A program made the translations under genes and the position numbers. This document shows positions 35,987 through 44,822 of a DNA stretch of 64,000 bases, in pieces. Source of the DNA: Rhodopseudomonas sp. P2A-2r (GTDB lineage Bacteria; Pseudomonadota; Alphaproteobacteria; Rhizobiales; Xanthobacteraceae). The notes beneath the pieces are model-generated. The model ran no database searches and had not been told where the DNA came from. It saw only the letters and a list, made by a program, of their open reading frames with translations. The stretch lies in contig NZ_CP110389.1 of NCBI RefSeq assembly GCF_026015985.1, positions 1,954,001-2,018,000 on the forward strand. The letters are read 5' to 3'. Within the stretch, counting starts at the first letter, position 1, and each line of letters starts with the position of its first letter.

Positions 35987-37393
35987 TCAGGGTCGCGGGA
36001 GCCGCGGCCTGAACCAGCTGCCGGAGGCCACCGCGATGGCGATGGTGCTGCCATAGATTACCAGCGCCACGGTGAGCGCGACGAACAGCCAGGTCAGCGA
36101 CCCCGTCAGCCGCAGCACCAGCCAGCCGCCACCGATGGAGATGACCAGGCGCGCCAGGCCCGCCACCAGCGGCCAGATCATCCGGCCGGCGCCCTGCGAG
36201 GCAAAATACAGCGACAGGCCGAGGCCGAAGAAGCCATAGGCCGGGCCGACGATGCGCAGATAGGTGCTCCCGGTGGCGATCATCTGCGGGTCGTTGCCGA
36301 ACAGGCCGAGCCAGGCCGCCGGCCAGATTGCCGCGACGAGGCCCACGGTTTCGGTGATGACGAACACCATGGCGCCGCCGATCAGCGCGCCGCGCAGGGC
36401 CCGGTCGTTCTGACCGGCGCCGATATTGGTGCCGACCAGCGCCACCAGCGGGCCGCCAAAGCCGAACGCCAGCGGGATCATCAGATATTCCAGCCGGGCA
36501 CCGGTACCATAGCCGGCCACGGCGTCGCCGCCGCCGGCCGCACCGACCAGGCCGGTGGTCAACAGCACCGTCAGGCTGGTCTGCAGCGACACCACCGCGG
36601 CGATGGCGCCGACGCGCAAAATGTCCGCCGACAGATCCCAGCGCGGCCGCGCCGGCTTGAATTGTACCATGCAGCGGCCGGACAGGATGTAGCCGGCGAG
36701 CACGGCGGTGACGATGGCGGTGGTCACCACCACCGCCCAGCCGCCGCCGGCGATGCCCAGCGCGGGAACCGGGCCGTAGCCGAAGATCAGCAGGGGTGAC
36801 AACGGCACCAGCAAGACCACGCCGACGCACACGGCCAGCGACGGCACCAGCATGTTGCCGGTGCCGCGGATGATGCTGGCCAGCGCATTCATCAGCCAGA
36901 CCAGCACGCTGCCGCCGAACACGACGTTGGAATATTGCATGGCGGCGTCCAGCGCCGCGCCGTCGGCCCCCATGGCGTGGTACAGCGGCCGGCCCCAGAT
37001 CAGGAAGATCGCGGCGCCGACCAGGCCGATGATGACGTTGATGCCTACCGCATGCATGACCAGCGCCTCGGCGTCGTGGTGGCGGCGGGCGCCGAGCGCG
37101 CGGGCGATGGCCGAGGAGATGCCGCCGCCCATGGCACCGGCGGACAGCATCTGCATCATCATGAAGCCAGGAAACACCACGGCCATGCCGGTCAGCGCAT
37201 CGCTACCGAGCTTCGATACCCACCAGGTCTCGATCAGTCCGGTGGAGGCCTGCGCCAGCATCACCAGCAGGTTCGGCCACGCCATGCGCAGCAGCGTCGG
37301 CACGATCGGCGCATGCAGGAGTATCTTGGTGCGCGGATTCATTTCGTGCGTGGCAGCTGCGGCGACGATGGCCTGGGGCGGATCGAGCTTCAT
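35987..37393 (-). CDS. MATE family efflux transporter
   Basis: A 468-residue inner-membrane antiporter with twelve hydrophobic segments in two MatE halves. Conserved features include PTLLRMAWPNLLVMLAQASTG (start of helix 1), MGGGISSAIARALGARRHHDA and in the second half ALVGTNIGAGQNDRA. It starts at 37393 overlapping the HxlR stop by ATGA once a missing base there is allowed for, so the two are probably coupled. It likely exports a cationic or aromatic compound, with induction by the HxlR regulator. Confidence 0.92.
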   Translation of the reverse strand: MKLDPPQAIVAAAATHEMNPRTKILLHAPIVPTLLRMAWPNLLVMLAQASTGLIETWWVSKLGSDALTGMAVVFPGFMMMQMLSAGAMGGGISSAIARALGARRHHDAEALVMHAVGINVIIGLVGAAIFLIWGRPLYHAMGADGAALDAAMQYSNVVFGGSVLVWLMNALASIIRGTGNMLVPSLAVCVGVVLLVPLSPLLIFGYGPVPALGIAGGGWAVVVTTAIVTAVLAGYILSGRCMVQFKPARPRWDLSADILRVGAIAAVVSLQTSLTVLLTTGLVGAAGGGDAVAGYGTGARLEYLMIPLAFGFGGPLVALVGTNIGAGQNDRALRGALIGGAMVFVITETVGLVAAIWPAAWLGLFGNDPQMIATGSTYLRIVGPAYGFFGLGLSLYFASQGAGRMIWPLVAGLARLVISIGGGWLVLRLTGSLTWLFVALTVALVIYGSTIAIAVASGSWFRPRLPRP

Positions 37394-37898
37394 CGGGGCG
37401 TGTCCTGGGGGGTGCGGTGGACTTGCGGCCGAGCCGCTTCTGCACCTGCGGTCCCGCTGCGGGGCCGGCGGCGTTGCGATGGGTGGCGTCGGTGATCGGC
37501 TTGCCGGTATTGCGGTCCACCAGGATCGGGTCGGCGGGCAGGCCGGTCGCGCTGTCGACCAACTGCACGCTGGCGCCCTCCGGCGCGAAATGCCGGTTGC
37601 CCCAAGCCTGCAGCGACAGCAGCACCGGGCGGAAATCGCGGCCGCGCGGGGTCAGGATGTATTCGTCGCGCGGCGGATGCTCGCAATAGCGCCGTCGCTC
37701 CAGCAACCCGGCGTCCACCAGGGCATTGAGCCGGCGGGTCAGCATGTTGGGCGCAATATTGAGGTTCTTCTGAAACTGGTCGAACCGTGTCATTCCATAA
37801 ATGGCGTCGCGCAGGATCAGGATGCTCCACCATTCGCCGACGCGCTCAAGGCTGCGGGCGACCGGGCATTCCATGTTTCCAAAGTTCTTGCGCTGCAT
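37390..37898 (-). CDS. HxlR family transcriptional regulator
   Basis: A winged-helix regulator opening MQRKNFGNMECPVARSLERV with the usual Cys, then WWSILILRDAIYGMTRFDQFQKNLNIA and NMLTRRLNALVDAGLLERR. As read, the frame runs on to 37203 through the MATE gene. A missing C in the six-base run at 37407-37412 would instead end the protein at 37390 (169 residues, ...PPQDTPR), creating an ATGA overlap with the MATE start. That shorter form is adopted. A GTGACT-N11-AGTCAC dyad lies 18 bp upstream and could be its operator. Confidence 0.88.
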
Positions 37899-37915
37899 CC
37901 ATTCATTATGGTCGT

Positions 37916-37938
37916 GTGACTATCATCATGCAAGTCAC
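37916..37938. promoter_or_regulatory. Inverted repeat upstream of the HxlR gene, possible operator
   Basis: GTGACT and AGTCAC are perfect inverted 6-mers separated by 11 bp (ATCATCATGCA), 18 bp before the HxlR start codon. Dimeric HxlR-type proteins usually bind such dyads near their own promoters. No footprint knowledge applies here. Confidence 0.45.
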
Positions 37939-37988
37939 AGATTGGAGAGCGGCCGTTCGGTGTCGTGGAGAGGGTTTTCGTTGTCTGA

Positions 37989-38115
37989 GCCGTCACCCTG
38001 AGGAGCGAGCCCTTGCGAGCCTCGAAGGGCGACGGCGGGCGGCCATCCTTCGCGGCTCGCCGAAGTCGGCGAGCGCCTCCAGCCGAAACGCAATTGCGTT
38101 TCGGCTGAGATGACG
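37989..38115. repeat. Dispersed CTGAGGAGCG-type palindromic repeat, second copy
   Basis: CCGTCACCCTGAGGAGCGAGCC and inverted partners, including CCTTCGCGGCTCGCCGAAG and an AACGCAATTGCGTT palindrome at 38088-38101. Related to 7141-7250. It lies between the HxlR gene and the 3' end of the AMP-ligase gene. Confidence 0.65.
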
Positions 38116-38158
38116 GCTAAGTGTGCGGCGGCGATGCGTTGCGAAGCGGTCGTGCGGG

Positions 38159-39721
38159 CTATCCCACCATGCGTTCGCGGCCGACCCAGAAGCTGGCACG
38201 GAGCGACTTCTTGTCGATCTTGCCGACGCCGGTGAGCGGCAGTTCGCTGACGAACTTGATGTGCTTGGGCGCGTGCGCCGAGCCCTTGCGGGTCTTCACC
38301 AGGTTGATCAGTTCCTCTGCCGAGGGGCGCGCCCCATCGCGGGCGACGATGATGGCGGTGACCGCCTCGCCCCATTTGTCGTCGGGCACGCCCACCACCG
38401 CGCACATCGCCACATCCGGGTGCTGGGTCAGCACATCTTCGACCTCGCGCGGAAAGATGTTGAAGCCGCCGGACACGATCATGTCCTTCTTGCGGTCGAG
38501 GATGAACATGTAGCCGCGCTCGTCGGCGCGGGCGATGTCGCCGGTATGCAGCCAGCCGTTCTTGAGGGTCTCGGCGGTCTGCTCCGGCCGTTGCCAGTAT
38601 TCCGCCATGACGTGCGGTGCACGGACGCAGATCTCGCCGGCCTCGCCGGGGGCGACTTCCTGATCGTCGTCGTCGAGAATCCTGACATCGCAAGCCGAGA
38701 TCGGAAAGCCGCAGGACAGGAACAGATCCGGCCGGCTGGCGTCGTGATCGGTCTTGCGCAGCACCGACACCGGATAGCATTCGGTCTGGCCGTAAAGCTG
38801 GGAGAACACCGGCCCGATCCGCTCCATGCCTTCCAGCAGCCGGCTCGGCGACATCGGCGACGCGCCATACAGCAACAGTTCGAGCGACGTGAGGTCAGTC
38901 TTCGGTAAGGCCGGATGGTCGAGCAGCATGTAGATCATGGTAGGCACGAACAGCGTAAAATTGATGCGCTCGCGCTCGATCGTTCTGAATACGGCCTCGG
39001 GATCGAAGCCTTTGAGCATGTGCACCGTTCCGCCGCGGATCAGCGCCGGCAGCACCTTGGTGCCGGCGACATGGCTGATCGGTGCGACGGTCAGATAGCG
39101 CGGCGTGTCGGGAATCTCGAAGTCGGCGAGGATGGCGCTGGCAAAGCCTGCGACCTGGCGGTGCTGGCGCAGCGCGCCCTTGGATTTGCCGGTAGTGCCG
39201 CCGGTGTAGTTCAGCACCGCGTCGTCGTCGGGCCCGGCGAAGTCCCGGGGCGTGGCGCTGCCGGCGGCGTCGGCCGCTAGCAGCAGGTCGATGCCGTAGT
39301 CGGCGCGGCCCAGCGTGAAGACATGGCGCAGGCCCTGCGCGCGTGCCGCCAACTCGCCGCCGCGCAGCAGGAAGGTGTCGGCATCGATCACCAGGATCTC
39401 CGAGCCGGCATCCTCGATCTGGTCGATCTGGTCCTGCAGCGAGCCGAGCGGATGCAGCCAGGAGATGGCGAAGCGCGACAGCTGTGCGGCGACGCCGGCG
39501 CACCAGGTGTCAGCGCGGTTGGCAGTGAGCAGCGCCACGCGGGTGCCGGGCTGCGCGCCGAGGCTCATAAACACCTTCTGAAATTGTCCGATCAGGTCGG
39601 CGGTGCCGCGATAGCTGATCGATCCGCCCGGCCAGCTGAAGGCAATGCGCTCGGGATAGCGCGCCAGCGCCCGCAAGGTCTGGCTGCCGACCGTCGGAAA
39701 TGTATTGAGCCAATCGCCCAT
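38159..39721 (-). CDS. AMP-dependent acyl-CoA synthetase/ligase
   Basis: A 520-residue adenylate-forming enzyme. Start 39721 (MGDWLNTF) follows GGAGG by about 5-7 nt. Motifs are the P-loop YTGGTTGKSKGA (about 172-183), YGQTE (A5), GWLHTGD (A7), DRKKDMIVSGGFNIFPREVE (A8) and the C-terminal catalytic lysine GVGKIDKK (A10). It activates a carboxylic acid to its CoA thioester; fatty or aromatic acid preference is unclear. Divergent from the nitronate monooxygenase gene with a 68-bp gap. Confidence 0.9.
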   Translation of the reverse strand: MGDWLNTFPTVGSQTLRALARYPERIAFSWPGGSISYRGTADLIGQFQKVFMSLGAQPGTRVALLTANRADTWCAGVAAQLSRFAISWLHPLGSLQDQIDQIEDAGSEILVIDADTFLLRGGELAARAQGLRHVFTLGRADYGIDLLLAADAAGSATPRDFAGPDDDAVLNYTGGTTGKSKGALRQHRQVAGFASAILADFEIPDTPRYLTVAPISHVAGTKVLPALIRGGTVHMLKGFDPEAVFRTIERERINFTLFVPTMIYMLLDHPALPKTDLTSLELLLYGASPMSPSRLLEGMERIGPVFSQLYGQTECYPVSVLRKTDHDASRPDLFLSCGFPISACDVRILDDDDQEVAPGEAGEICVRAPHVMAEYWQRPEQTAETLKNGWLHTGDIARADERGYMFILDRKKDMIVSGGFNIFPREVEDVLTQHPDVAMCAVVGVPDDKWGEAVTAIIVARDGARPSAEELINLVKTRKGSAHAPKHIKFVSELPLTGVGKIDKKSLRASFWVGRERMVG

Positions 39722-39789
39722 GTGATCCTCCCCGCTGGTTTTGCATTGGCCTTCGTTCGTGCCAATATTTGCGCAAAGGCTAACAACGA

Positions 39790-40791
39790 ATGCGTCGCGG
39801 GGAAACACAAACCCGCGGCAAGCGAGGAAACATCTTGCAAGCTCCCGATCGCCTGGCGCGCTTTCGCGATCGCCTCAGGCTGCCGCTGATCGCCGCGCCG
39901 ATGTTTCTGGTCTCCGGCGTCGAGTTGGTGGTGGCCGCCTGCAGCAACGGCGTGATCGGCTCGTTTCCATCAGCCAATTGCCGTACGGCGGAACAACTCG
40001 ATGGCTGGCTCGGCGAAATCAGCGAGCGTCTGCGCTCGCATGCCGACGCGACGGGGCAGGCTGCGGCGCCGGTGTGCCCCAACCTAATCGTACACCGCTC
40101 CAACCTCCGTCTCGCCGACGACCTCGCGGTGGTGCTGCGCCACGCGCCCGAACTGGTGATCACCTCGGTGGGTTCGCCTGCGCCGGTGCTTGCGCAGCTC
40201 CACGACGTCGGGGCATTGGTGTTCGCCGATGTCGCCAGCATTCGCCATGCCGAGCGCGCGGTCGTAGCCGGCGCCGACGGACTGGTGCTGCTGACCGCGG
40301 GGGCAGGGGGCCAGACCGGCTGGCTCAACCCGTTCGTATTCGTCCGCGCTGTCCGACAGTTCTTCGACGGGCCAGTGGTGCTGGCCGGTGGCATCTGCGA
40401 CGGACACGCGCTGCGTGCGGCGCAGGCACTGGGTTGCGATCTCGCTTACATGGGCACCAGGTTCATCGCCACCCACGAGAGCATGGCGGACACTCGCTAC
40501 AAGGAGATGCTGGTCGTCAGCAGCGCCGACGATATCTTGCTGACCACGGCGTTTACCGGATTGCAGACCAACATGCTGCGGCCATCCATCGTCGCAGCCG
40601 GCCTCGATCCCGAGGCGCTGCCGGCGCGCGGCGCCATCGACATCGCGGAGGATATCGACGTCGGCGCCCGCGACGGCCGTCCGGCGCGCTGGCGCGACAT
40701 CTGGAGTGCGGGCCAGTCCACGTCGGGCGTGAACTCAATCGTGTCGGTCGCGGAACTGGTCGGCCACACAGCCATTGAGTATCGCGGCTGA
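39790..40791 (+). CDS. Nitronate monooxygenase / 2-nitropropane dioxygenase-like flavoprotein
   Basis: A 333-residue FMN-dependent TIM-barrel enzyme. LIAAPMFLVSGVELVVAACSNGVIGSFPS (N-terminal FMN region, given in parts), ADVASIRHAERAVVAGADGLVL, the glycine-rich GAGGQTG and VVLAGGICDGHALRAAQALGCDLAYMGTRF phosphate-binding part fit the family. It oxidises toxic nitronates such as propionate 3-nitronate. The real start may be the TTG at 39835, which has GAGGAAA upstream; the 15 residues before it are not family-like. Confidence 0.85.
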   Translation: MRRGETQTRGKRGNILQAPDRLARFRDRLRLPLIAAPMFLVSGVELVVAACSNGVIGSFPSANCRTAEQLDGWLGEISERLRSHADATGQAAAPVCPNLIVHRSNLRLADDLAVVLRHAPELVITSVGSPAPVLAQLHDVGALVFADVASIRHAERAVVAGADGLVLLTAGAGGQTGWLNPFVFVRAVRQFFDGPVVLAGGICDGHALRAAQALGCDLAYMGTRFIATHESMADTRYKEMLVVSSADDILLTTAFTGLQTNMLRPSIVAAGLDPEALPARGAIDIAEDIDVGARDGRPARWRDIWSAGQSTSGVNSIVSVAELVGHTAIEYRG

Positions 40792-40867
40792 TTGTTGCCT
40801 GCCGTTCATCGCGTTATGCTACAGCCTGCTCACGGCGGACCCAGCCAAAGGTTTTCAGGAGAATTTG

Positions 40868-41485
40868 ATGCGTAAATTTTTGAACGTGCTGGCGGCGCTT
40901 GCCATGCTGAGCCTGACCAATTGCGGTTACAACGCGATCCAGACCAATGACGAGCAGGTCAAATCGGCATGGTCCGAGGTGGTCAATCAGTATCAGCGGC
41001 GCGCCGATTTGGTGCCCAACCTGGTCAATTCGGTGAAGGGGTTCGCGCAGCAGGAAAAGGACGTGCTGCTCGGCGTTACCAACGCCCGCGCCAAGGTGGG
41101 CAGCATCCAGGCGACTCCCGAGGTACTGAATGATCCCGCCGCCTTCCAGAAATTCCAGGCAGCGCAGGGTGAGTTGTCCGGCGCGCTGTCGCGGCTGCTG
41201 GTGGTCACCGAGAATTATCCGCAGCTCAAGTCCGACGCGCTGTTCCAGAATCTGATGACGCAGCTGGAGGGCACCGAGAACCGCATCACCGTGGCGCGCA
41301 ACCGCTACATCAAGACGGTGCAGGACTATAACGTCGGCGTGCGCACCTTTCCGAACAACCTGACGGCGATGATCTTCGGCTACAAGGAAAAGCCGAATTT
41401 CTCGGTCGTCAACGAGAACGAGATCTCCACCGCGCCCAAGGTCGATTTCAACCCGGCACCGGCGCCCGCGGCGCCGGCGAAGTAA
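40868..41485 (+). CDS. LemA family protein
   Basis: A 205-residue membrane-anchored protein with an N-terminal hydrophobic segment and lipobox-like LTNC at about residues 18-21. It then has the LemA core: QVKSAWSEVVNQYQRRADLVPNLV, and a helical region ending VGVRTFPNNLTAMIFGYKEKPNF (given in parts). Start 40868 has AGGAG 6-7 nt upstream. It is followed within 20 bp by two TPM-domain genes, a conserved LemA-TPM-TPM arrangement of unclear cell-envelope function. The C-terminus is Pro/Ala-rich. Confidence 0.9.
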   Translation: MRKFLNVLAALAMLSLTNCGYNAIQTNDEQVKSAWSEVVNQYQRRADLVPNLVNSVKGFAQQEKDVLLGVTNARAKVGSIQATPEVLNDPAAFQKFQAAQGELSGALSRLLVVTENYPQLKSDALFQNLMTQLEGTENRITVARNRYIKTVQDYNVGVRTFPNNLTAMIFGYKEKPNFSVVNENEISTAPKVDFNPAPAPAAPAK

Positions 41486-41504
41486 AACGCCGGTCGGCGC
41501 CGCC

Positions 41505-42361
41505 ATGACCATGATCAAGGCTGCGCTGCTGGCGCTGCTGCTGTGCTGGGGCGGTGCCGCCGCGGCCGATGTCGCCGTGCCGGCGCTGAGCGGTCGGGTG
41601 GTCGATCGCACCATGACGCTGACGCAGGCGCAGCGCGAGGGCCTCGACCAGACGCTGCGCGAATTCGAGGCCCGCAAGGGCAGCCAGGTCGCAGTGCTGA
41701 TCGTGCCGACCACGGCGCCGGAGAGCATCGAACTGTTCTCGATCCGCGTCGCAGAAGCCTGGAAGATCGGCCGCAAGAAGGTCGACGACGGCGCCATCCT
41801 GGTGATCGCCAAGGATGACCGCACGCTCCGCATCGAGGTCGGCTATGGCCTGGAAGGCGCACTCACAGATCTCACGTCGAAACGCATCATCGACGAAGTC
41901 ATCGTGCCGAAATTCAAGGCCGGCGATTTCGCTGGCGGCATCATCGACGGCGTGGACCGCATCCTCAAGGTGATCGACGGCGAGCCGCTGCCGGTGCCGG
42001 ACGAGCCGCTGGTGAGCGCCAAGGTTTTCGACGCGATCGGGGAATACGCGCCGCTGCTGCTGGTCGGCGTGCTCGTTTTCGGCGGCATGCTGCGCCGGCT
42101 GTTCGGTCGGCTGTTCGGCTCGCTCATCACTGGCGGCCTGGTGGCGGTGGTCGTCTGGTTCGTCGTTGGCACCGCGCTGGTCTCGGCGGCTCTGGGCATC
42201 ATCGCTTTTTCTTCACCCTGATCGGTGATGCCTTGATTTCAGGCGGTGGGGGCGGCAGTCGCGGCTCGTGGTCATCGGGCAGTTCGTCGAGCAGCAGCAG
42301 TGGCGGGTTCAGCGGCGGCGGCGGCAGTTTCGGTGGCGGCGGCGCCTCGGGAAAGTGGTGA
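41505..42361 (+). CDS. TPM-domain membrane protein with glycine/serine-rich tail (one frame break near the end)
   Basis: Signal peptide (residues 1-21), TPM domain (about 24-165: ALSGRVVDRTMTLTQAQ, LFSIRVAEAWKIG, VGYGLEGALTD) and two membrane helices. As read the frame stops at 42221 after IIAFSSP. A sixth T in the run at 42206-42210 would continue FFFTLIGDALIS into a Gly/Ser tail ending in GGASGKW and TGA at 42361. That tail is the normal C-terminus of this family, so the longer gene is annotated (285 residues). It would then end 2 bp before the next TPM gene. Confidence 0.85.
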
Positions 42362-42363
42362 TC

Positions 42364-42861
42364 ATGTCGATTGCGCGGATCAGCAGGCATCTCGTTGCCA
42401 ACCGCTCGCGGGTTCGCAAGGCGTTTCCGCCGCATGCGCTGGCGGCGATCGAGCAGGCCATCAAGGCCTCCGAGCAAGGCCACGCAGGCCAGATCCGCTT
42501 TGTCGTTGAAGGCGCGCTCGACGGCGCGCCATTGTTCCGCAATCAATCGGCGCGGGCGCGCGCGCTCGACGTGTTTTCAAATCTGCGGATCTGGGACACC
42601 GAACACAATAATGGCGTGCTGATCTATTTGCTGCTCGCCGACCGTGATGTGGAAATCGTTGCCGATCGCGGCGTCCACGCGCACGTCGGCGCCGACGGCT
42701 GGGAGGCCATCTGCCGTGCGATGGAGGCCGACTTCCGCGCCGGCCATTTCGAGCGCGGTGTGCTCGCCGGTATCCACGCTGTCACGCAGCATCTGGTGCG
42801 GCATTTTCCGAAGCGGGGCCGCGGCGACAACGAACTGCCGGATGCGCCGGTGGTGCTTTAG
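42364..42861 (+). CDS. TPM-domain protein, second copy
   Basis: A 165-residue soluble TPM-domain protein: FPPHALAAIEQAIKASEQGH, ALDVFSNLRIWDTEHNNGVLIYLLLADRDVEIVADRGV (given in parts), AVTQHLVRHFPKRG. No signal peptide. The ATG at 42364 lies 2 bp after the restored end of the preceding TPM gene; frames further upstream lie inside its glycine tail. It completes the LemA-TPM-TPM operon. Confidence 0.88.
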   Translation: MSIARISRHLVANRSRVRKAFPPHALAAIEQAIKASEQGHAGQIRFVVEGALDGAPLFRNQSARARALDVFSNLRIWDTEHNNGVLIYLLLADRDVEIVADRGVHAHVGADGWEAICRAMEADFRAGHFERGVLAGIHAVTQHLVRHFPKRGRGDNELPDAPVVL

Positions 42862-42901
42862 TCGTTGTATTTGTAGTTGGGACGCGATCACGCCGGCTGT
42901 C

Positions 42902-43019
42902 ATCACCCGCGCATGCGGGTGATCCAGCAATCGCTGTCGACATTTTGATCACAGGTTGTTGCGTTTACTGGATTGCCCGGTCCCAAGCGCGCAATTGCGC
43001 GCCAGGCCGGGCGATGACA
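42902..43019. repeat. Pair of palindromic intergenic elements
   Basis: ATCACCCGC-GCAT-GCGGGTGAT (42902-42923) is a perfect 9-bp hairpin. A second palindrome at 42972-43015 has outer GCCCGG/CCGGGC and a perfectly symmetrical GCGCGCAATTGCGCGC core. They lie between convergent genes and may act as bidirectional terminators. Short related scraps occur at 32175-32235 and 46613-46665. Confidence 0.6.
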
Positions 43020-43046
43020 GCAGGGGACGTCCTCGAACCGTGAAGT

Positions 43047-43658
43047 TCAAGCCTCTACCGACTTTCTCTCGCCCACGCGTGCGAACCACGCCGCGATACT
43101 CGAATTCGCTGGATCCATGGGCTGGCCGACCTTGCCGCCGAAATCGAGCCAGCAATAGAGCACGATGTCCGCCATCGTGAAGCGCGGTCCGCACAGAAAA
43201 TCCTTGCCGGCGATCTGGCCGTCGAGCCAGCGCAGCCGGTCGGCGACAATGCGCTTGAGGCCGGGCGCCGCTTCTGGGACGCAGACGATGCGGCTCTCGA
43301 ATCGCTTCAAGCCCTCGGCGAAGCGATAGCCATTGGCCAAGTGCTGGCAGATGTTGAGGTCGATGCGCTGCCGCCACATCCTGCATTCTGCGCGTTCCGC
43401 AGCGGTGGCCCCAATCAGCGGCGGAGCCGGGTGGATCTCCTCGATATATTCGCAGATCGCCACGGTCTCCGAGATGTAACTGCCGTCGTCGAGTTCCAGT
43501 GTCGGCATCTGGCCGTGGGGATTGCGCGCCAGATGCGGTGGCTGGCGGTTTTCGCCGGCGGCGAGGTCGACGGTCTCGGCGGGAATGGTCAGGCCCTTTT
43601 CGGCGAGAAACATCCGTACCACGCGAGGGTTTGGCCCGATTGAATCGTAAAGTCGCAT
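43047..43658 (-). CDS. Glutathione S-transferase family protein
   Basis: A 203-residue GST. The thioredoxin-like N-domain (MRLYDSIGPNPRVVRMFLAEKG) has SIGPNPR at the catalytic Ser/Tyr position. NPHGQMPTLELDDGSYISETVAICEYIEE (given in parts) holds the cis-Pro and glutathione-binding SE. The helical C-domain carries the conserved FTMADIVLY. Convergent with the TPM genes; no substrate inferred. Confidence 0.92.
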   Translation of the reverse strand: MRLYDSIGPNPRVVRMFLAEKGLTIPAETVDLAAGENRQPPHLARNPHGQMPTLELDDGSYISETVAICEYIEEIHPAPPLIGATAAERAECRMWRQRIDLNICQHLANGYRFAEGLKRFESRIVCVPEAAPGLKRIVADRLRWLDGQIAGKDFLCGPRFTMADIVLYCWLDFGGKVGQPMDPANSSIAAWFARVGERKSVEA

Positions 43659-43842
43659 GCCGTGTTTCTCCTGACGTCCGTGACGTTCATTTCAAATGGG
43701 TTTGACGGGATTGTCGGACTTCCTGTCAAGCCGTTCATCCGCCGGAACAACAGGTGAAATTTCCGTAACCAGCGTCGGCGGTAAGGATTTGGCAAGCAAT
43801 GAAAGTTACCAAAAGGTCAACCCATTCCGGAGAATTGCGCCC

Positions 43843-44784
43843 GTGAGCGAGCACCCCACCGACCACAACAGCGCCAGCGACGCTGAAATCAAGGCCTCGA
43901 CCGGCGAAACCGCCACCGATGCCGTCACCGTCGAGTCTCCCAAGCTGGCGCCGGAGCATGGCGATGGCGCCAAGTCTGAAGTCGTCAAGCCTGATGTCGC
44001 CAGGATCGGGGCGTCGCGCGCCGAGGCGTCGCGCGGTCCCGGCAAGATCATGATCATGTCGCCGCAGCGCGAACGCTCGTGGGAAGACTATGTGGATGCC
44101 GAGGCGCAGGCCGAGCACGAACAGCGTCCCGAGGGGACCGGCAAGCGACGGATGTCCGCGGTCACCGCGGTCGTCCTGCTGGCGGCGCTGACCGGCGCGA
44201 CCGGGGGATCGCTGGCCACCGCCGGGTTCGGACATCTGTTCGGTAATGACGACAGCAAGAGCGCCGTCGCCCAGACCCGCGCCCTCGAGGAGACCGTCGC
44301 GCGTCTGGACGCCGATGTCGCCGCGCTGAAGATCGGTGCCGAGCGGGCCAGCCGACAGGCCACCAGCGCGTTCAGCAAGACCGGCGACCGTCTCGACAAG
44401 ATCGAGAAGGCGCAGGCCGAGCCCGCCGCCAAGCTGGCGAAACTCGGCGATAGCGTCGCCAAGCTCGGCGAGGCCGTCGAAAAGCTGCAGAAGCCGCCCG
44501 CGCCGGTGGCGGCACCCGTTGCATCCGTGCAGCCCAAGGAAGTGACCGGCTCAATCGCGCCGCCGGCTCCCGCGCCGAAGCCGGAACTGGCGCGCCTGCC
44601 CACCGTCGATGGCTGGGTGTTGCATGACGTGTCCGACGGCGGCGCGACCATCGAAGGCCGCCAGGGCATCTTCGAGGTCTATGCCGGCGATCCGGTCCCA
44701 GGCCTCGGCCGCATCGACGCCATCCGCAAGCAGGATGGCCGTTGGGTTGTCGTCACCAGCAAGGGCCTGATCGTCGCGCGCTGA
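43843..44784 (+). CDS. Membrane-anchored coiled-coil protein of unknown function
   Basis: A 313-residue protein. Charged, disordered N-terminal region (1-105), one membrane helix near 108-130 (VTAVVLLAALTGATGGSLA), then a predicted coiled coil (about 145-220, TRALEETVARLDADVAALK and repeated KLAKLGDS units) and a Pro/Ala linker with PKEVTGSIAPP. A compact C-terminal domain of about 60 residues follows (VDGWVLHDVSDGGATIEGR, VYAGDPVPGLGRI), resembling the small beta domain of PilP/GspC-like proteins. The GTG start at 43843 follows GGAG by 10 nt; an ATG at 43696 is open but poorly supported. Found in many rhizobia as hypothetical. Confidence 0.75.
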   Translation: MSEHPTDHNSASDAEIKASTGETATDAVTVESPKLAPEHGDGAKSEVVKPDVARIGASRAEASRGPGKIMIMSPQRERSWEDYVDAEAQAEHEQRPEGTGKRRMSAVTAVVLLAALTGATGGSLATAGFGHLFGNDDSKSAVAQTRALEETVARLDADVAALKIGAERASRQATSAFSKTGDRLDKIEKAQAEPAAKLAKLGDSVAKLGEAVEKLQKPPAPVAAPVASVQPKEVTGSIAPPAPAPKPELARLPTVDGWVLHDVSDGGATIEGRQGIFEVYAGDPVPGLGRIDAIRKQDGRWVVVTSKGLIVAR

Positions 44785-44822
44785 TGCGGCGCGGCTGATT
44801 TTCGGCTAGGTTTTCCGGTGTT

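Noticed and set aside
37203-37898. HxlR protein extended to 231 residues, overlapping the MATE gene by 190 bp
   Set aside because: The extra 60 residues are Arg/Ala-rich antisense-like sequence in the MATE coding region; one missing base in a six-base run explains the lost stop.
43740-43775. GGAAC-N15-CGTA near 43740 as a third EcfG promoter
   Set aside because: Spacing is one base short and the -10 lacks the second T, so it is not supported.
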